Of a stretch of 64,000 nt of DNA, positions 34,291 through 47,478 are shown piece by piece. The translations under genes and the position numbers were made by a program. This stretch comes from Xestospongia bergquistia (taxonomy: Eukaryota > Porifera > Demospongiae > Haplosclerida > Petrosiidae), in NCBI GenBank assembly GCA_963965975.1, contig OZ014414.1, positions 1,302,001 through 1,366,000 of the forward strand, in the 5' to 3' direction. The first letter of the stretch is position 1. Each line of letters starts with the position of its first letter. The notes under the pieces were generated by a model, which saw only the letters and a list, made by a program, of their open reading frames with translations, did not search any database and was not told the DNA's origin.

Positions 34291-37200
34291 ATGAGCGATC
34301 AGCAGGAGCAGTCTGAGGTATGTATTGTTATAGTTACTATTCTTCTATTGTAATAATTTGTTTTTTAGATTGTTGTGAGTCTTCCTGAGTCTAGTATGCC
34401 TAGAGATGAGCGTCATAGTCAAGTTAACAACGAGTCTGATACTGATCATAACATTGGTAGGTGCATAACAATAATTAAGTGATATTGATGTATTGTAAGG
34501 TATAAAGATCTTTAGCTGAGAATATATACTGGTTGTGTATGATCATAGATATTCTAGTTCACAATCCATAAACCAGTGTCTCCTGCCCAGACACTCATTA
34601 GCTTAATATGATAAAGGGCATCTAATGAACCATGTCTAATTTTTTAGTATTGTGATCATGACATCATGACAGATCACTCCTTTCCAATATAATATGGCAT
34701 ATCTCAGTTAGATGTTTGGTATATACTACGTTATGTTCATGATATCTTCAATAACTACTTTAAAAAGGATTATATTCTTATATTTTTACTCTTAATATTG
34801 TCGTTGTTATTTTCTTTGTTTTATTTGTAATACTTTGTGTGGTTAATGGATGCCAAAGATTTCCAACATTCTGATTGGTTAGCCAAAAAACTGTTTTTCA
34901 AAAACCAAAGAATTATATATTAAAGACACTAGATATTCTCTGGCATTAAGTGAGTAGATGTTTGGGCATAACACTAAAAAACAATACCCAAGTATTTTTA
35001 GTTCCCTAGTATATAATATAACTATATGATGCATCCAATTGTTAATTATGTATATAAGTAGTTTATTAAATTAACTCTGTGACTTTTTCTATCTATTTTG
35101 TGTACAGTAGACAATGAAGGTTCCTATCTTTCACAAATGACTCAGGAACAACAGGTATTAGTGGTGTTAATTATAATTTACATATATTATAGTCCTGTAC
35201 TTAAATTAATGATGTTATTTTATTTATTAGAGTGGTCAAAGTGAGATTGTATTTGCTAAGTCTGGTACATCCAGTGATGTATATAGTGCACCACAATATG
35301 ACCATTATAGTGAACCAGCAACTCTTGGATCTGGTAAGACTGATTGTAATATAAACAAATTGCATACCTTAATACTATCATAATTATAAGTATTGTATTA
35401 AAAAGTTTCCCTTTGCGCTCTGACCTCACTAATATTATCATAGCATGACCCAATTAAAACAATACTTTCTTGAGAGTATTTCTTCGGGTTCTAGTCCAGC
35501 AAGCTAACCTTCCTTTTTGTTTGCTGATAGGCAGAGGAGATTGCACCATTGGAATGTGTGGAATGTGAGCCAGTATCACAATGTAATTGTGATAATAATT
35601 TATAACCACTATGTAAACATTGTAGTACTCCTCCATATTCTATGCGTTCCAAATGGGGTAGTAAGCCTAGTTTGTTTCTAGACCATCAGCTTATCAAAAG
35701 GAGGACTGGTTAGTATGCTAGACTATTCAGGTTCTAGATCTCAATTTACTTTGAAGAAATAGGAATTTAGCACTTAATATATTAGTAATAAATGAACAGT
35801 AGGAAACCAAATTAATATTTTTCTACTATATGAACTAAGATTTATTGGTGCTTGCTAGGGACATTCATAAACCCTTTGTATGTACAATTAAGCAAGTTTA
35901 TTAGTCAAATGATTTGTTTTTGTATTTATTTATTTAATATTTTATTTATTTATTTTTATTTTTTATTATTTTTTATTTTATTTATTTATTTATTTTGTAT
36001 TATCTTTCAGATATCATTATTAAATCTGACTGGCTTGCAAAAACAATTACTAATCGTCTCATTACCGTTAAGGGTGTTCCTTTTCTTTTGAGCATCATTG
36101 GATTACCTGAGAGCAAGCAGTCAACTCTTACTAATTGTTTGTTACATCTTTTAAATTGCCGATCAAATGCACCAAGTAATCAACAAGGATTTTATTTTTA
36201 TGAAACAGCTGCAGTAAGAACACTCTCTGATAACTGCAAAGAAAAAGAATTAGTTTATTCCAAAACCTTCAACTATATTTCTGTCATGGAGTCTGCCATT
36301 AAACACCATCTCTATTTAAAAGGGAAGTTGATAAGACATATCGAAATTCCAATTCTTCATACACCATTTTTTAATGATGATGACCTTAATAGTCATTTTA
36401 ATAAAATGACTGAAGATTTTTATAGAAGTAAAGTATCCACAGAACGAAATCGTAAATGGGATGAAGGTCTTCCTAGTGGAATAGCCATGATTAATATCTG
36501 GAGTATTGGTAGTAGCAAAGCAGCATCATATATTCTTCCTCTTCTATCAGGTCATTTATACAACAATTATGTTTGGACGATGTTTGACCTTATCCGAGAT
36601 GTACCTAATCTTCACAAAGCACCAGTGACCACTGCAAAGGCCACAAAAGAATCACGTCCACGTCTCCACTCTCTTTTACGTTCTGCTTGCTTGTCTGCTT
36701 GTCAAGACAGCAATCGTACAAATACTTGTAAGTTGATTAGTTATCATGATACCTCTTTTAGTCAAAGTGAAATAAGTATAAAATTGAAGCAGTTTCAAAA
36801 AGATGCCGACTCAGCTGCCACTCAAATGCATTTAAAAAATCTGATTGACTTAAATAACATTCTTATGCTTTGTACAGAAAGTGAAGAAGAATGTTTGAAA
36901 AAAGCATTTGACGATATTGTCCATAGAGAGCTTAATAGGTCATTTGAAATTCCTCTACCTTATATTTTTCTCCGTAGCTATTTTTTTGATTCTGGTAATC
37001 TTTATGTTACAAAAGAAAAATTACAAGAAAAAGGAGGCATGCTTGGAATGCAAAAAGAAGATTGCGTTGAGTTTTGTCGACTTTTCACATCATCTGGTAG
37101 CCTCATTGATGTAAGCTTAATTGACGAACATTCAAATATTATTATTTTAAGACCAGTTGATTTTTTTCATGAGCTAGATAAATTATTTCATCCATCTCCT

Positions 37201-38472
37201 AATGTTGACTCTCTTGTCTCAAAATATGGTATTGTAACTGAGCCAATTGCTCATGGTCTTTTCAAAGACCATGCAAATGTAATGATGGAAGTACTCATTT
37301 CATTTGGTATAGGAGCCAAATTGAAATCAAGTCAAGTGAATTGTGCACTTCCAGCTCCCAATAATATAATATATTATGTTCCCAATGCCAGTACAGCAGA
37401 GCCTGATTATAACTGTCAACCCAATGCATTACACCTCTTACGAGACATTGATAGACCAATGTCGCATTCAAAAGTAGCATTTACATCAAAATTTTTAAAA
37501 CTTTGTGCCTCATCAAAACTGGAGCTACCTGATAAACCAGTTAGAAACATTGCAACATTTAAAGTCTTTTCATCTGATGTACTTAATCATGTCTTTGACT
37601 TTGTATATATTGGTGATGCTATTGAATTTCGCTTTTCATCTCTGTGTGACGAAGAAGAGCTCAAACAAACTTGTAAGAACATTTTAACGGTCTGTCATGA
37701 GATAATGCCTAACACAACCAAGTATAACTTTGCTGTGATGTGTTCTGCTGATGCAGACCCGACACTTGCCGATAAATTAAAACGTCAACGTCATCTTTTA
37801 CCTAACACAAAGTTATGTCCAGCCTGTCAAAATGAAGGATTACACAAAACTCCTCTTCTAAAGATTTGGAATGAGATACTTAAAGAGGTATATCAGTTAT
37901 TTTATAGTTTGCTCACTGATTTAATTAACTGTTTTTTTATTTAGGAAAAATATAAAGTCCCTATAAAGAAAAGACTAAATGGAGGTAAATATTATATAAT
38001 TATTAAACCTGACTTAATTGTTATTGTTAAGATCCATTGACAATGGAAGAGACCTTCTTAGTTGTAAAAGGATTGGAAAATCTTTCAGAAGAGACATTAC
38101 AGGTTGTTGCTCAATGTCTAGATATGCCTGGTTTTTTCTCCTTAACGAAGACAAAGTGGAGAAAATGCATGGAAATGATTCAGGATTGGGAAGATTTCCG
38201 TTCGTTAGATGAGAAAGAAAAACAAAAGCAAGAAGCCTCGAGGAAATTGCTTGCAATAAAACTAATGGATGCTTCCATTAAGATTTACAAAGAGAATGAA
38301 AGTGAAAGTGAAGCTTTAGAAAATGTGGCTAGTTCACTCAACTATGAAGGTCAGTGATACTTTTGATATTATCATACTGCTTTTTAAGGTTTTATCATTG
38401 AGTTCTCTTTCTTTAGTTGCTATTTATATGAGGGATAAGAAGTTACTTAAAGTCAAAAATGATGTTAGTTGA
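34291..38472 (+). CDS. Array gene B: P-loop-like/COR-like/Death-like, 851 aa
   Basis: Eight exons: 34291-34317, 34369-34456, 35108-35154, 35231-35333, 36011-37887, 37945-37984, 38032-38349, 38417-38472. Leader exons encode a polar, Ser/Glu-rich N-terminus of about 88 residues. The large exon starts with ITVKGVPFLLSIIGLPESKQST: the P-loop position has Gln instead of Lys, and the G3-like block is INIWSIG with Ser for Asp, so nucleotide hydrolysis is unlikely. The COR-like winged helix (SGSLIDVSLIDEH to FFHELDKLF) and the CPACQNEG knuckle are intact. The Death-like exon has MIQDWED. The tail ends after about 18 residues; ZU5-Death exons are not found. This is the closest relative of gene A by leader number and P-loop decay. 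The intron before the large exon has a long TTTA-rich tract. Confidence 0.85.
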
Positions 38473-39369
38473 TCATAAAAATTTCAACCCTTAATGGTGT
38501 ATTTATTTTTATGTGAATTTTATAACCAACATTATTTATATTTAGAAACACTATAAACCTAAATTAATATTATATCTATTAAGTTAAGTTACTTCTTCAT
38601 TTTATACTTTTTTATAGGGAAAGTTATACTTTGCTGTATATAGTTAATGTTTTAGGTTTAGAAGGGAGGGGAGGTTCAGTTTAATACACAGCAAAGTATA
38701 CTGTATGCACTTCCTATCAGACAAATGCCTTTTATTTAATTAAAACACTTAACTAGTTGACAGGAAATACGTATATCATCACTGCATGGATCCATTGCAG
38801 TTTCCAAATATTTTCAATATTATGCTCTAATTATGAGAATACTGCTCGGTGTAGTAAGGGTTAACTGAAGGAGCAAAAACCAGTACATCTATATAGGATA
38901 AATTATTTATTCTACAAGCTAAAGTGACAGCAAAGATTTCCAATTGAAGTCTAAGCAAAAGATTGTGTTGTAAGTTAATAAAGATAATTTAAAGGGAAAA
39001 TATATAAACTAATATTAAAACTTTCCTTATATATCATGACTAGTTAGTACTTTTAATGTGTATGTGCGTGCAAGTATGTATTGATGTTGTGTTATTTATT
39101 CGTCTTTTACAAGTCCTATAATAGCTAGCAGGGCCTAATTAATAGCAGTACCAATTGAAGAGTGTTAGGTATCCAATTAAGTGTAGAAGCCATATACATC
39201 ACAGCTCCTTGAGTTACTAAGCAAACTTGTGGTATATATTATAAATATAGGCACACAATAAACTGTACTATGTGACAATTGATTATTACATTTTTTCTGT
39301 ATTATTATAAAAATTAGCACTTGTTCTTTAATTTACATAATAACTGCATCTTTTTTTAATTTAGAAGTC
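38473..39369. other. Intergenic between genes B and C
   Basis: AT-rich, no gene seen. A short inverted repeat (ACTTTGCTGTATATAG near 38627-38642, partner near 38684-38699) could form a hairpin. TTTAG just before the gene C start at 39370 suggests a 5' untranslated exon in this spacer. Confidence 0.4.
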
Positions 39370-42203
39370 ATGAGTGAGTCATTTTCATATTCATCACCAG
39401 AGGAAGCTACTTCAGCAAACGTAAGATATCTAAGAAAATATAAACTTAATTTATTAACTCTCATTTTAGCCAGATGCAAACACTAATTCCAACACTTCTA
39501 AAGACAACAAACACGATTTATCAAAAAATGAGTTTGTTATAGGAAGTACAGGTGCTCCAGTACGTATATATCAAAGCGATCCTACTACACCAGAAGGTGA
39601 GGAATGGCCCTTTTTCACTAGCCTCTATTAATAATCTATTTAATCTTTTGACATTACAGATGTTGCAGGTTTCATTGTAACTCCCAAATGGTTAATGGCA
39701 TCAATTCTTAACCAAACAATAACAGCTAAAACTGCGCCATTTCTTTTATGTTTTGCTGGCCTTCCATGCAGTAGTAAATCAACAGCTCTCAACACTTTCA
39801 TGTCCCACTATCTTAAAAAGAATATACTTGATTATAATGATAAATGTGGAATTCGCTTCTTTGATTTGGTTGCTGTACGGAGACCACCAGCAAATGATAT
39901 TATCTACTCTACTACAAATCAGCCTCTTAACAATGGATATATACAAGTTGTCAAATCATCAATAGAATATCTATTACGTGTCCGTGGTCAGTTTATTAGG
40001 TCTGTGCATAATCCATCCTCTGTAGCTGCTGTTTATTTTAATGATCAAGAATTTGATCATCACTTGATCACAGTTTTTAAAGGTTTATCGGACCTTGCTG
40101 ATCCCAATGAGCCAAAATCGAAAATTCCTGACTGGAGTCAAGGTATAGCCAGTGGAATCTCTATGATCAATATCTGGGATATTGGTCTCAATAAAGTTGC
40201 TTTTTATATTTTACCCCAATTAGCTGGTTTGTTGCATAATAGTTACTCATGGCTTTTTTTCGACATTTTTCGTGATATACCAAAACTTTATCAGCCACCA
40301 TACATACCAGAAAATAAATGTAATGCTGCGCGAAATGACAGTGACTGTTCAATGAGATGGCGAGCTCGTATTCATTATCTTCTTCGCTTTGCAAAGCTGG
40401 CCCAGTCATGTCCAACACGTGAGAATGTATGCAAATTAATAGGGACATATGGGAAAACAAATGAAGACAGTAACTTAGTAGATTTGATTGAGTCATTTAA
40501 AAAAGAGGCAAAATGTGCAGCTACGCAAATGAAAGTTGATAATGTCATTGATATGGAAAATGTAATATCTTACAATCCCAATGATCACAATACTGCTCAA
40601 GTTTTTAAAAAACTGCTTGATGGCATTGTTCATGACAAATTTAGCAATCCTATTGAAATGCCTCTTTCATTTGTATTTCTTCGCAGTTTTTTATTTGCTA
40701 CTGACGCCTTTTGTATAGGAAAGAGTGATTTAAAGTTAAAAGCTAAAAAATTGAAGATTGAAGGTGACAAATTTGAAAATTTTTGTCAGCTTTTTACTTC
40801 ATTTGGTAGCATTATTGATGTTAGCCTCATTGATAGCTCATCTGATCTTATTATACTTAAACCAGTTGATTTTCTTCATGAACTAGACAAGCTTTTCTAT
40901 CCTTCACTCAATGTTGACCCACTAGTTAGTAATTATGGCATTGTTACAGAATCAACTGCTAATTTTCTTTTTGGAACAGATAAAACAAGCACTATTATGT
41001 CTTTTTTAACGTCTATTGGTTTTGCAACAAAATTATCATCATTGCAAGTGAATTTTTCAATTAAAGATCAATATGCCTATTATTTATCTACTGTTTGCAC
41101 TGCCTCTCCTATATTAACATGTGATCCGGCATCATTACATTTGATACGTGATGTAAATATACCATTGTCAAATTTCCAAAATATTTTTGTTACTACTTTT
41201 TTACGTTTGTACTCATTGACAATATTAGAAATACCTGATGATCCACATAATAATATAACTAGGTTTAGAGCCTTTCCGTCTAATACATCCAATAATGAAG
41301 GAGTAGTCTTTGATCTTGTATATCTTGGTGATGCAATTGAGTTTCGTTTTCCAACAGTATTTAATGAAGTATCAAGTGATCATATTGATGTTTGTACTCA
41401 AATCATTACTGTTTGTCATAAAGTTATGCCATCTGGTTCTAAATACAACTTTGCTGTTATGTGCTCTGCTGATCCTGATCTAAATGCTGCTTATAAACTT
41501 AAAAGAAATCGCCATATACTTCCGAATACAAAACTTTGTGAAATTTGTCAAGTGGATGGTAGACTCAATAGTGCTGTATTACAAACATGGAATACAGTAC
41601 TTAGTAAAGTAAGTGATGTTACTATTTTTTATTTGATCATTCTGTCCATTTATATTAGGATGAAAATAAAGTACCTGAAGGCAAAAGACTTAATGGAGGT
41701 AGAAATGACATAAGATATTACGTTTTATATTTTATATATGTGTCCTCAGATCCATTGTCAATTGAAGAAGCTTTTAAAGTGACTGATGAGATGTCAAAAC
41801 TGCCAGATGAAACATTACTTCTTGTTGCCAATCACCTTAATATTCCAACAATGGAAATTACTTCATCCAAGGGAGACAAGTGGAGATATTGCATGAAAAT
41901 GATCTTTGCCTGGGAAGACTTGACCAAGCAAAAGGAAGAGGAAGCCTCTAAGAAAGCACTTGCAGTTAAGCTAATGAATGCTGCCAATGAAATATATAGT
42001 AAAAACAAAGAGGAAAGCAAAAAGCTAGAAACTATAGCAAGATGTCTCAATTTTCGAGGTAAATAAATGTTTATGTTTACATATAACAAGCATATAAATG
42101 TTGAATGTTATATATTACATGTATTAAGTAATATAGCTATTGTTATTGAATTTATTTTGTTACAGTTGCTCACAGTATGATGCAATCAGGAGATCAGAAA
42201 TGA
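39370..42203 (+). CDS. Array gene C: P-loop-like/COR-like/Death-like, 837 aa
   Basis: Six exons: 39370-39420, 39470-39596, 39660-41608, 41659-41698, 41750-42058, 42166-42203. P-loop region is GLPCSSKSTALN: Lys-Ser-Thr is kept, but the Gly before Lys is Ser. The G3-like block INIWDIGLNK has its Asp. The COR-like segment FGSIIDVSLIDSSSDLIILK and HELDKLFYPS follow, then SADPDLNAAYKLKRNRHILP and the CEICQVDG knuckle. The Death-like exon contains MIFAWEDLTKQ. The protein ends with VAHSMMQSGDQK, a tail homologous in place to the gene A exon that leads into ZU5. The 3' part of this gene with about 1 kb of flank is the source of, or sister to, the pseudogene at 51080. Confidence 0.87.
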
Positions 42204-43205
42204 GGAAGGAACTATGTAATGACTATTAAGTTACATTAATAATAATTATTCATATACATAAGTATTGTGTGTGTCAATGTTTTATACATAGCTTTTAATA
42301 ATGAAACAGTAATAAAACTATTATTTATCACTTATTGCGTTTAGTTATTAATTAAAACCAGACAATATTAACTTGTCATATGATTAAGTACCACCCATTG
42401 CTCACTATGAAAACTGTAATTCATGTGACCAACAGTTTCTTGTTGGTACTAAAGCTGTTGTAGAAATCTGAAGTCTTACCTACAGGTAAATATATCTCTA
42501 AATGATTTATTATTCAAATGGGTTCATAAATCCTTGTATTACCAAACAAATTATGTGTATGCAGTATGTATAATTATCTATTCTATACACGGGGTTTGCC
42601 TTGCGCAGTACAAAGCTAGATTTAATGATATTGTGGTCTCCTTAGTCTGCCCTAGTCTCGCGTGACCAGACATTGGAAGGGAGAGGAATGTTTAGGGCAA
42701 TTGTTGTAAATCATTTGCACAATGGAATGTTAATTACAGGTAAAGTCACGAACCAAAATTCCCCAAAACACATTGCAGCCTAAACAAGTCTTAACGACCT
42801 CTCTTATTTGGGGTGCAAGGATGAATATCCAAACTTGGGATACTCCATTCTCAATAGCACTTGACAAATTCATGACTGCTGGGAAGACAAGTATTCACTA
42901 TGATGGGAAGTAACTCTTGCCCATGCCATTACACTGTCATGTGATTCGAACTAAACTCATAATGTCAAGACAATTTGATTGGCTCTGCATGATATTGTGT
43001 GGAGCCAAACTTGATCCATAGCAGTTTCCCCAAACATTCTAATCCCTTCAAATGTCACTGCACTATTTATTGTCTACTAGGATTATTGCTCATACTATCA
43101 ATGACTGTGTGTGTACTAGTAGATTAGTATTTGTATAGATAATGACATACTGTCAGAAGAAGTATATAGTGTTAACAAGTATTAATTGTTAGTGGACAAG
43201 TGTTA
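42204..43205 (+). repeat. 3' flank of gene C, duplicated at about 52159-53225
   Basis: Collinear similarity over about 1 kb, for example CATGTGACCAACAGTTTCTT and GAAATCTGAAGTCTTACCTA in both copies. No gene is seen in this spacer. A run of 15 G (43226-43240) sits just beyond its right end and is absent from the partner. Confidence 0.85.
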
Positions 43206-43437
43206 GGAAGTTACAAATGGGAGGAGGGGGGGGGGGGGGGCTTGAGATTAAATCAACAATAAAAACTTGCAATTCAAATAAATAGTAGATTGTGAACCAA
43301 CACATCTAGTATCTCAACATTGCCTTCAATGATAACTTCCTAAATAATGTTAATAATATAGAGAAATTAACTTTCTTATATATATATTTGTCTCCCTTAA
43401 ATATATTAGGACAAAAAATTAAAGAAGGAGCTAAGAA

Positions 43438-46400
43438 ATGGCTGATGAGCGTTTATACTCTTCACCTCTACAGGCTTCACAGGATAAAGTAATTGTTTAT
43501 AATATTTAGAATTTTATTCAACATGCACCTATCTGTCCATCACCTTTGATTTACCCATTTGTCTCATATTTCATTTATTATTTGCGTGGTCTATCTATAT
43601 CAGTATGTGTATCATTACTCCTCATCTGTCTTCTAATAGATAAGTATTTTTGTCATCATTGTATTTAGGAAAATTACGACTCTTCATATGACTCCAGAGA
43701 GTATAGGCATATTGCTCTTCCACATAGTGAATTTGTGTCCGGAAGGTCATCAGATGTCGCTACCTACAAAAGTGATTCTGCAATGGACAGTAAGTATGAG
43801 CATTTTAATATTGTGTACTAATGGTACTTGAAGGGATAATATACGTTTTACTCTGTGGAAACAGGCTAGGCAATCATACATAAAAATTATTTTTAAATTT
43901 TTAAGTGTTATAAGATTACAACCTGCTCAAGCTATTTCACTATTTTTTTGTCTACTATAGATGCAGTGTCTTTTGCTATTACTCCAGGTTGGCTAAAGAA
44001 ATGTATCCTTGATGAAGACGTAAAAGCTAGAACAGCTCCTTTTTTATTATGCTTTGCTGGTCTTCCTAACAGTGGGAAATCAACAGCCCTAAATCAGTTA
44101 ATGGATCATTCTTTTGGGTACAATATTTATAATAACAATGTGGATCGTGGAATAAGATATTATGACTTTGCTGCCGTGAGAAGACCACCTCAAAATAACA
44201 TTAAATATGAAGATGCTAAATGTCTGGTCAACAATGGATATATACTAGTAGTTGAGTCAGCAATAGAATATCTTTTGCGCATTAGAGGTCATTCTATCAA
44301 AGATGTTGCTGTTCTTCCATCAAAACAGTCTTATTTTCAAGATGAAGATCTTAACAAGCATTTGATTTCTGTTTTCAAAAATTTAAGAAACCTCACTTGT
44401 AAAAGTGATGCTAAAGAAACCCTGTCCATTTGGAGTCAAAGCTTAGCAAGTGGAATATCCATGATTAATATCTGGGACATAGGCCTAAACAAAGCAGTTT
44501 TATATATTTTGCCTCGTTTAGCTGGTTTGCTATATAATTGTCGCTCACTTCTATTTTTCAACCTTATCCGCGACTTAGATCATCTTTATGACCTACCTGA
44601 AATACCAGAAAACCACCATCCTTCACGTAATGACAAAGAATGTATCATGAGATGGCGAGCTCGTATTCATTATCTTCTTCGCTTTGCTAAACTTTCACAT
44701 GACAATCCAAATGGTTCAAAGGTATGTAAATTGATTGCCACATGCAAATCAGAAATTGAAAAAGAAACTTTAGAGAAAAAAATTAAGGAATTCAAAAATG
44801 AAGCAGATATGGTTAGCACACAAATGAAAGTCAAGGATCTTGTAGACACTGATGGTGTTCTAGACTTTCATCCCAATAATGAAAATTCTTTCTTTCTAAA
44901 AGTACTACTTGATGACATAGTCCACAGTCAGTTTCAAAAACCAATAGAAATGCCTCTTTCATTTGTATTTTTACGTAGCTTTTTCTATACATCAAGTGAT
45001 ATTAGCATTAAAAAAGATGCATTAAAGCAAAAGGCAGCAGTGCTGGGTGTTGAAGGTAATAAGCTTGAACAGTTTTGTCAACTATTCACTTCTTTTGGTA
45101 GTATTATTGATGTTAGCCTCATTGATAGCTCATCTGATCTTGTTATACTTAAACCAGTAGATTTTCTTCATGAACTAGACAAGCTTTTCTATCCTTCGCC
45201 AAATGTTGACCCACTAGTTAGTACTTATGGCATTGTTAAAGAGTCAACTGCTGAATTAATTTTTGGAAGCAAGGAAGCAAGTAGTGTTTTCATGTCATTT
45301 CTCATGTCTATTGGCTTAGCAGTCAAATTGTCCTCAGAACAATTGAGTATCACCTTAAGTGATCAGTTTGCTTATTATATACCTAATGTTTGCACAGCTA
45401 AACCAATTTTAGAATGTGAACCAACTGCTTTGCATTTGCTTCATGACATTAATGAGCCATTGTCACACTTCAAAGTGAAGTTTGCTGAATGTATTCTTAA
45501 GGAATACCATTTTACAAGATTAGAAATGAGTAAAGAGCCACATATTAATGTGACTAGATTTAGAGCCTTTCCCTCTAGTATTCCTAGTGATGGAGTTGTT
45601 TTCGATCTAGTATATCTTGGTGATGCCATTGAGTTTCGTATTCTTACACCATATGATCATTCTTGCATTGAAGAGATATGCACTCAGATCATTAGGGTAT
45701 GCCATAAAATAATGCCACAGAAAGTAAAATACAACTTTGCTGTTATGTGCTCTGAGGATCCAAACCCAAAAGCCATTTATAAGCTTCGCCGAAATCGTCA
45801 CCTACTTCCTAGTGAAGATCTTTGTACAAAGTGTATAGACAAAGGCAGACTTGAAAGTGACATATTCAAAGCTTGGAATGCAGTACTCATCAAAGTATGT
45901 TTAAGTTTGTATCAATTTGTTTATTGTATTTCTTTATAGGATGCCAACAAGGTTCCTCCAAAAAAAATTCTCAATGGAGGTAATTGTATTCTTAAAATAT
46001 GAAATTTGAATTAAACATATAATTGGTTTGTAGATCCTTTGACATTAGATGAGGCTGTAGATCTGGCTAAAAAAATGTCTGCCTTGTCTCAACATACGTT
46101 GTCATGCATTACTGGGCATCTATCAGATGATCTCTTTTTAACACTGCCAATTGAAGAGAAATCATGCCTGAAAATGATTTTTGCCTGGGAAGATTCAGCC
46201 AAGGAAAATGGAGAAGAATTCTCAAAACGGGAACTTGCAATTAAGCTAATGAATGTTGCTAATGAGATCCATGAAAATAACCAAGAAGAGAGCGAGAAAC
46301 TGGAGAGCATTGCTAGATCACTCAATTTTAGAGGTAACTATTCAGTTGACAACATTTTAAAATATTCTATAGTTAATTTTCAATAAGAGTATTTTAAGAA

Positions 46401-46496
46401 GCTAGTTAAGTCAATATCATAACTTGTGATGTTACTAAGTCCATGTTCCTCTTTATAGTTGCACGCACTATGTCTATATCAGAGAAAAAGAACTAA
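43438..46496 (+). CDS. Array gene D: only copy with canonical Walker A, 827 aa
   Basis: Six exons: 43438-43488, 43669-43789, 43961-45894, 45940-45979, 46034-46333, 46459-46496. The large exon carries APFLLCFAGLPNSGKSTALN, a full GxxxxGKST P-loop, and INIWDIGLNK as the G3-like block, so this copy may bind nucleotide. COR-like FGSIIDVSLIDSSSDLVILK and HELDKLFYPS follow, then KVKYNFAVMCSEDPNPKAIY and the CTKCIDKG knuckle. The Death-like exon contains MIFAWEDSAKE. The tail is VARTMSISEKKN; MSIS is shared with the gene A exon preceding ZU5. The gene and its 3' flank are near-duplicates of gene F. By motif conservation it is the best candidate for the ancestral biochemical activity of the family. 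Confidence 0.88.
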
Positions 46497-47200
46497 TCAA
46501 GGTCCTGCAAAATGTTCTAAAGACCAAGAAACTAAAGATAAAGAGACAGTATTGTAAACTAAGTCAACATGATTACTTTTGATTTTTGCATGTTTTATTA
46601 ATTATAATTAATTATGTAATTGTAATGTTGTGAAAATTAGAAGTCTCAGTAAGTTTATGATTTTTTTAATATTAATATTTGAATGAGTTTTGTTAACAAG
46701 ATTGTGTTATCAGTATCTTAAAAGGAATACACTCTACATTTAAAGATATAATAGAGAAGAAGTCAACATTTCAAATTTAATTTAACTATTACAGCAATTC
46801 GAAATCATAACAGACACATGTACTAAGATGTTAATGTGTCTATCAGACTAAGTTAAGAGATATTTGAACTTCATAGTGCTGTAAATTATCTTTATAGAAA
46901 GTGTTAAAAATTTGCTTTTTTCTCAAAATTGTATAGCATGTCTATATCATAATTAAGAAGATTAATTTCCTATGAATTTTTTAGAGTTCAAGGTCCAGTT
47001 GAAATAATATAATAGCTTTTGGCTTAAAACATAAACTAGTGAAACTATTACATTTAGATATAGAATTTTATGCCAATAAATAGAAGGTCATATGGGAACA
47101 TTTACAAATTGATATTTTCACAAATGCAGATGTTTGTATTCTAGAGCAGAATCTATTATGCATTAGTTCAGAGCACTTTATTAGAAGCTGTATTACCTCA
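46497..47200 (+). repeat. 3' flank of gene D, duplicated at 56959-57640
   Basis: About 700 bases nearly identical to the flank of gene F, for example ACAGACACATGTACTAAGAT and GTCTATCAGACTAAGTTAAG in both. No gene is visible in it. The strong identity of non-coding sequence indicates a recent duplication. Confidence 0.9.
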
Positions 47201-47478
47201 CTTCAACAAATTGTCACTATATATCCTGTTATCTAGGAGTGGTAGTTTTGCTGCTACCATTGTCTTGCTTGTTTAAATAAGAGTATGAGACAAGGTTGAT
47301 ATTAAGATACTGTTTTCGTAATATAATTGTATTCATTAATAATTATTCGAAAATTCAAAATACTGTAGTTACACCCTCTTTTACTCGGTTCCTTACGCCC
47401 TATTTAGGTTCGTTTGTGATCGATCTGGTAAGTAAATTGCTATAGCACTGGATGCTCACTTATTTTATATTTGCAGTT

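Noticed and set aside
43226..43240. Run of 15 G as a possible G-quadruplex or regulatory element
   Set aside because: A homopolymer just outside the duplicated flank, not present in the partner copy; more likely slippage.
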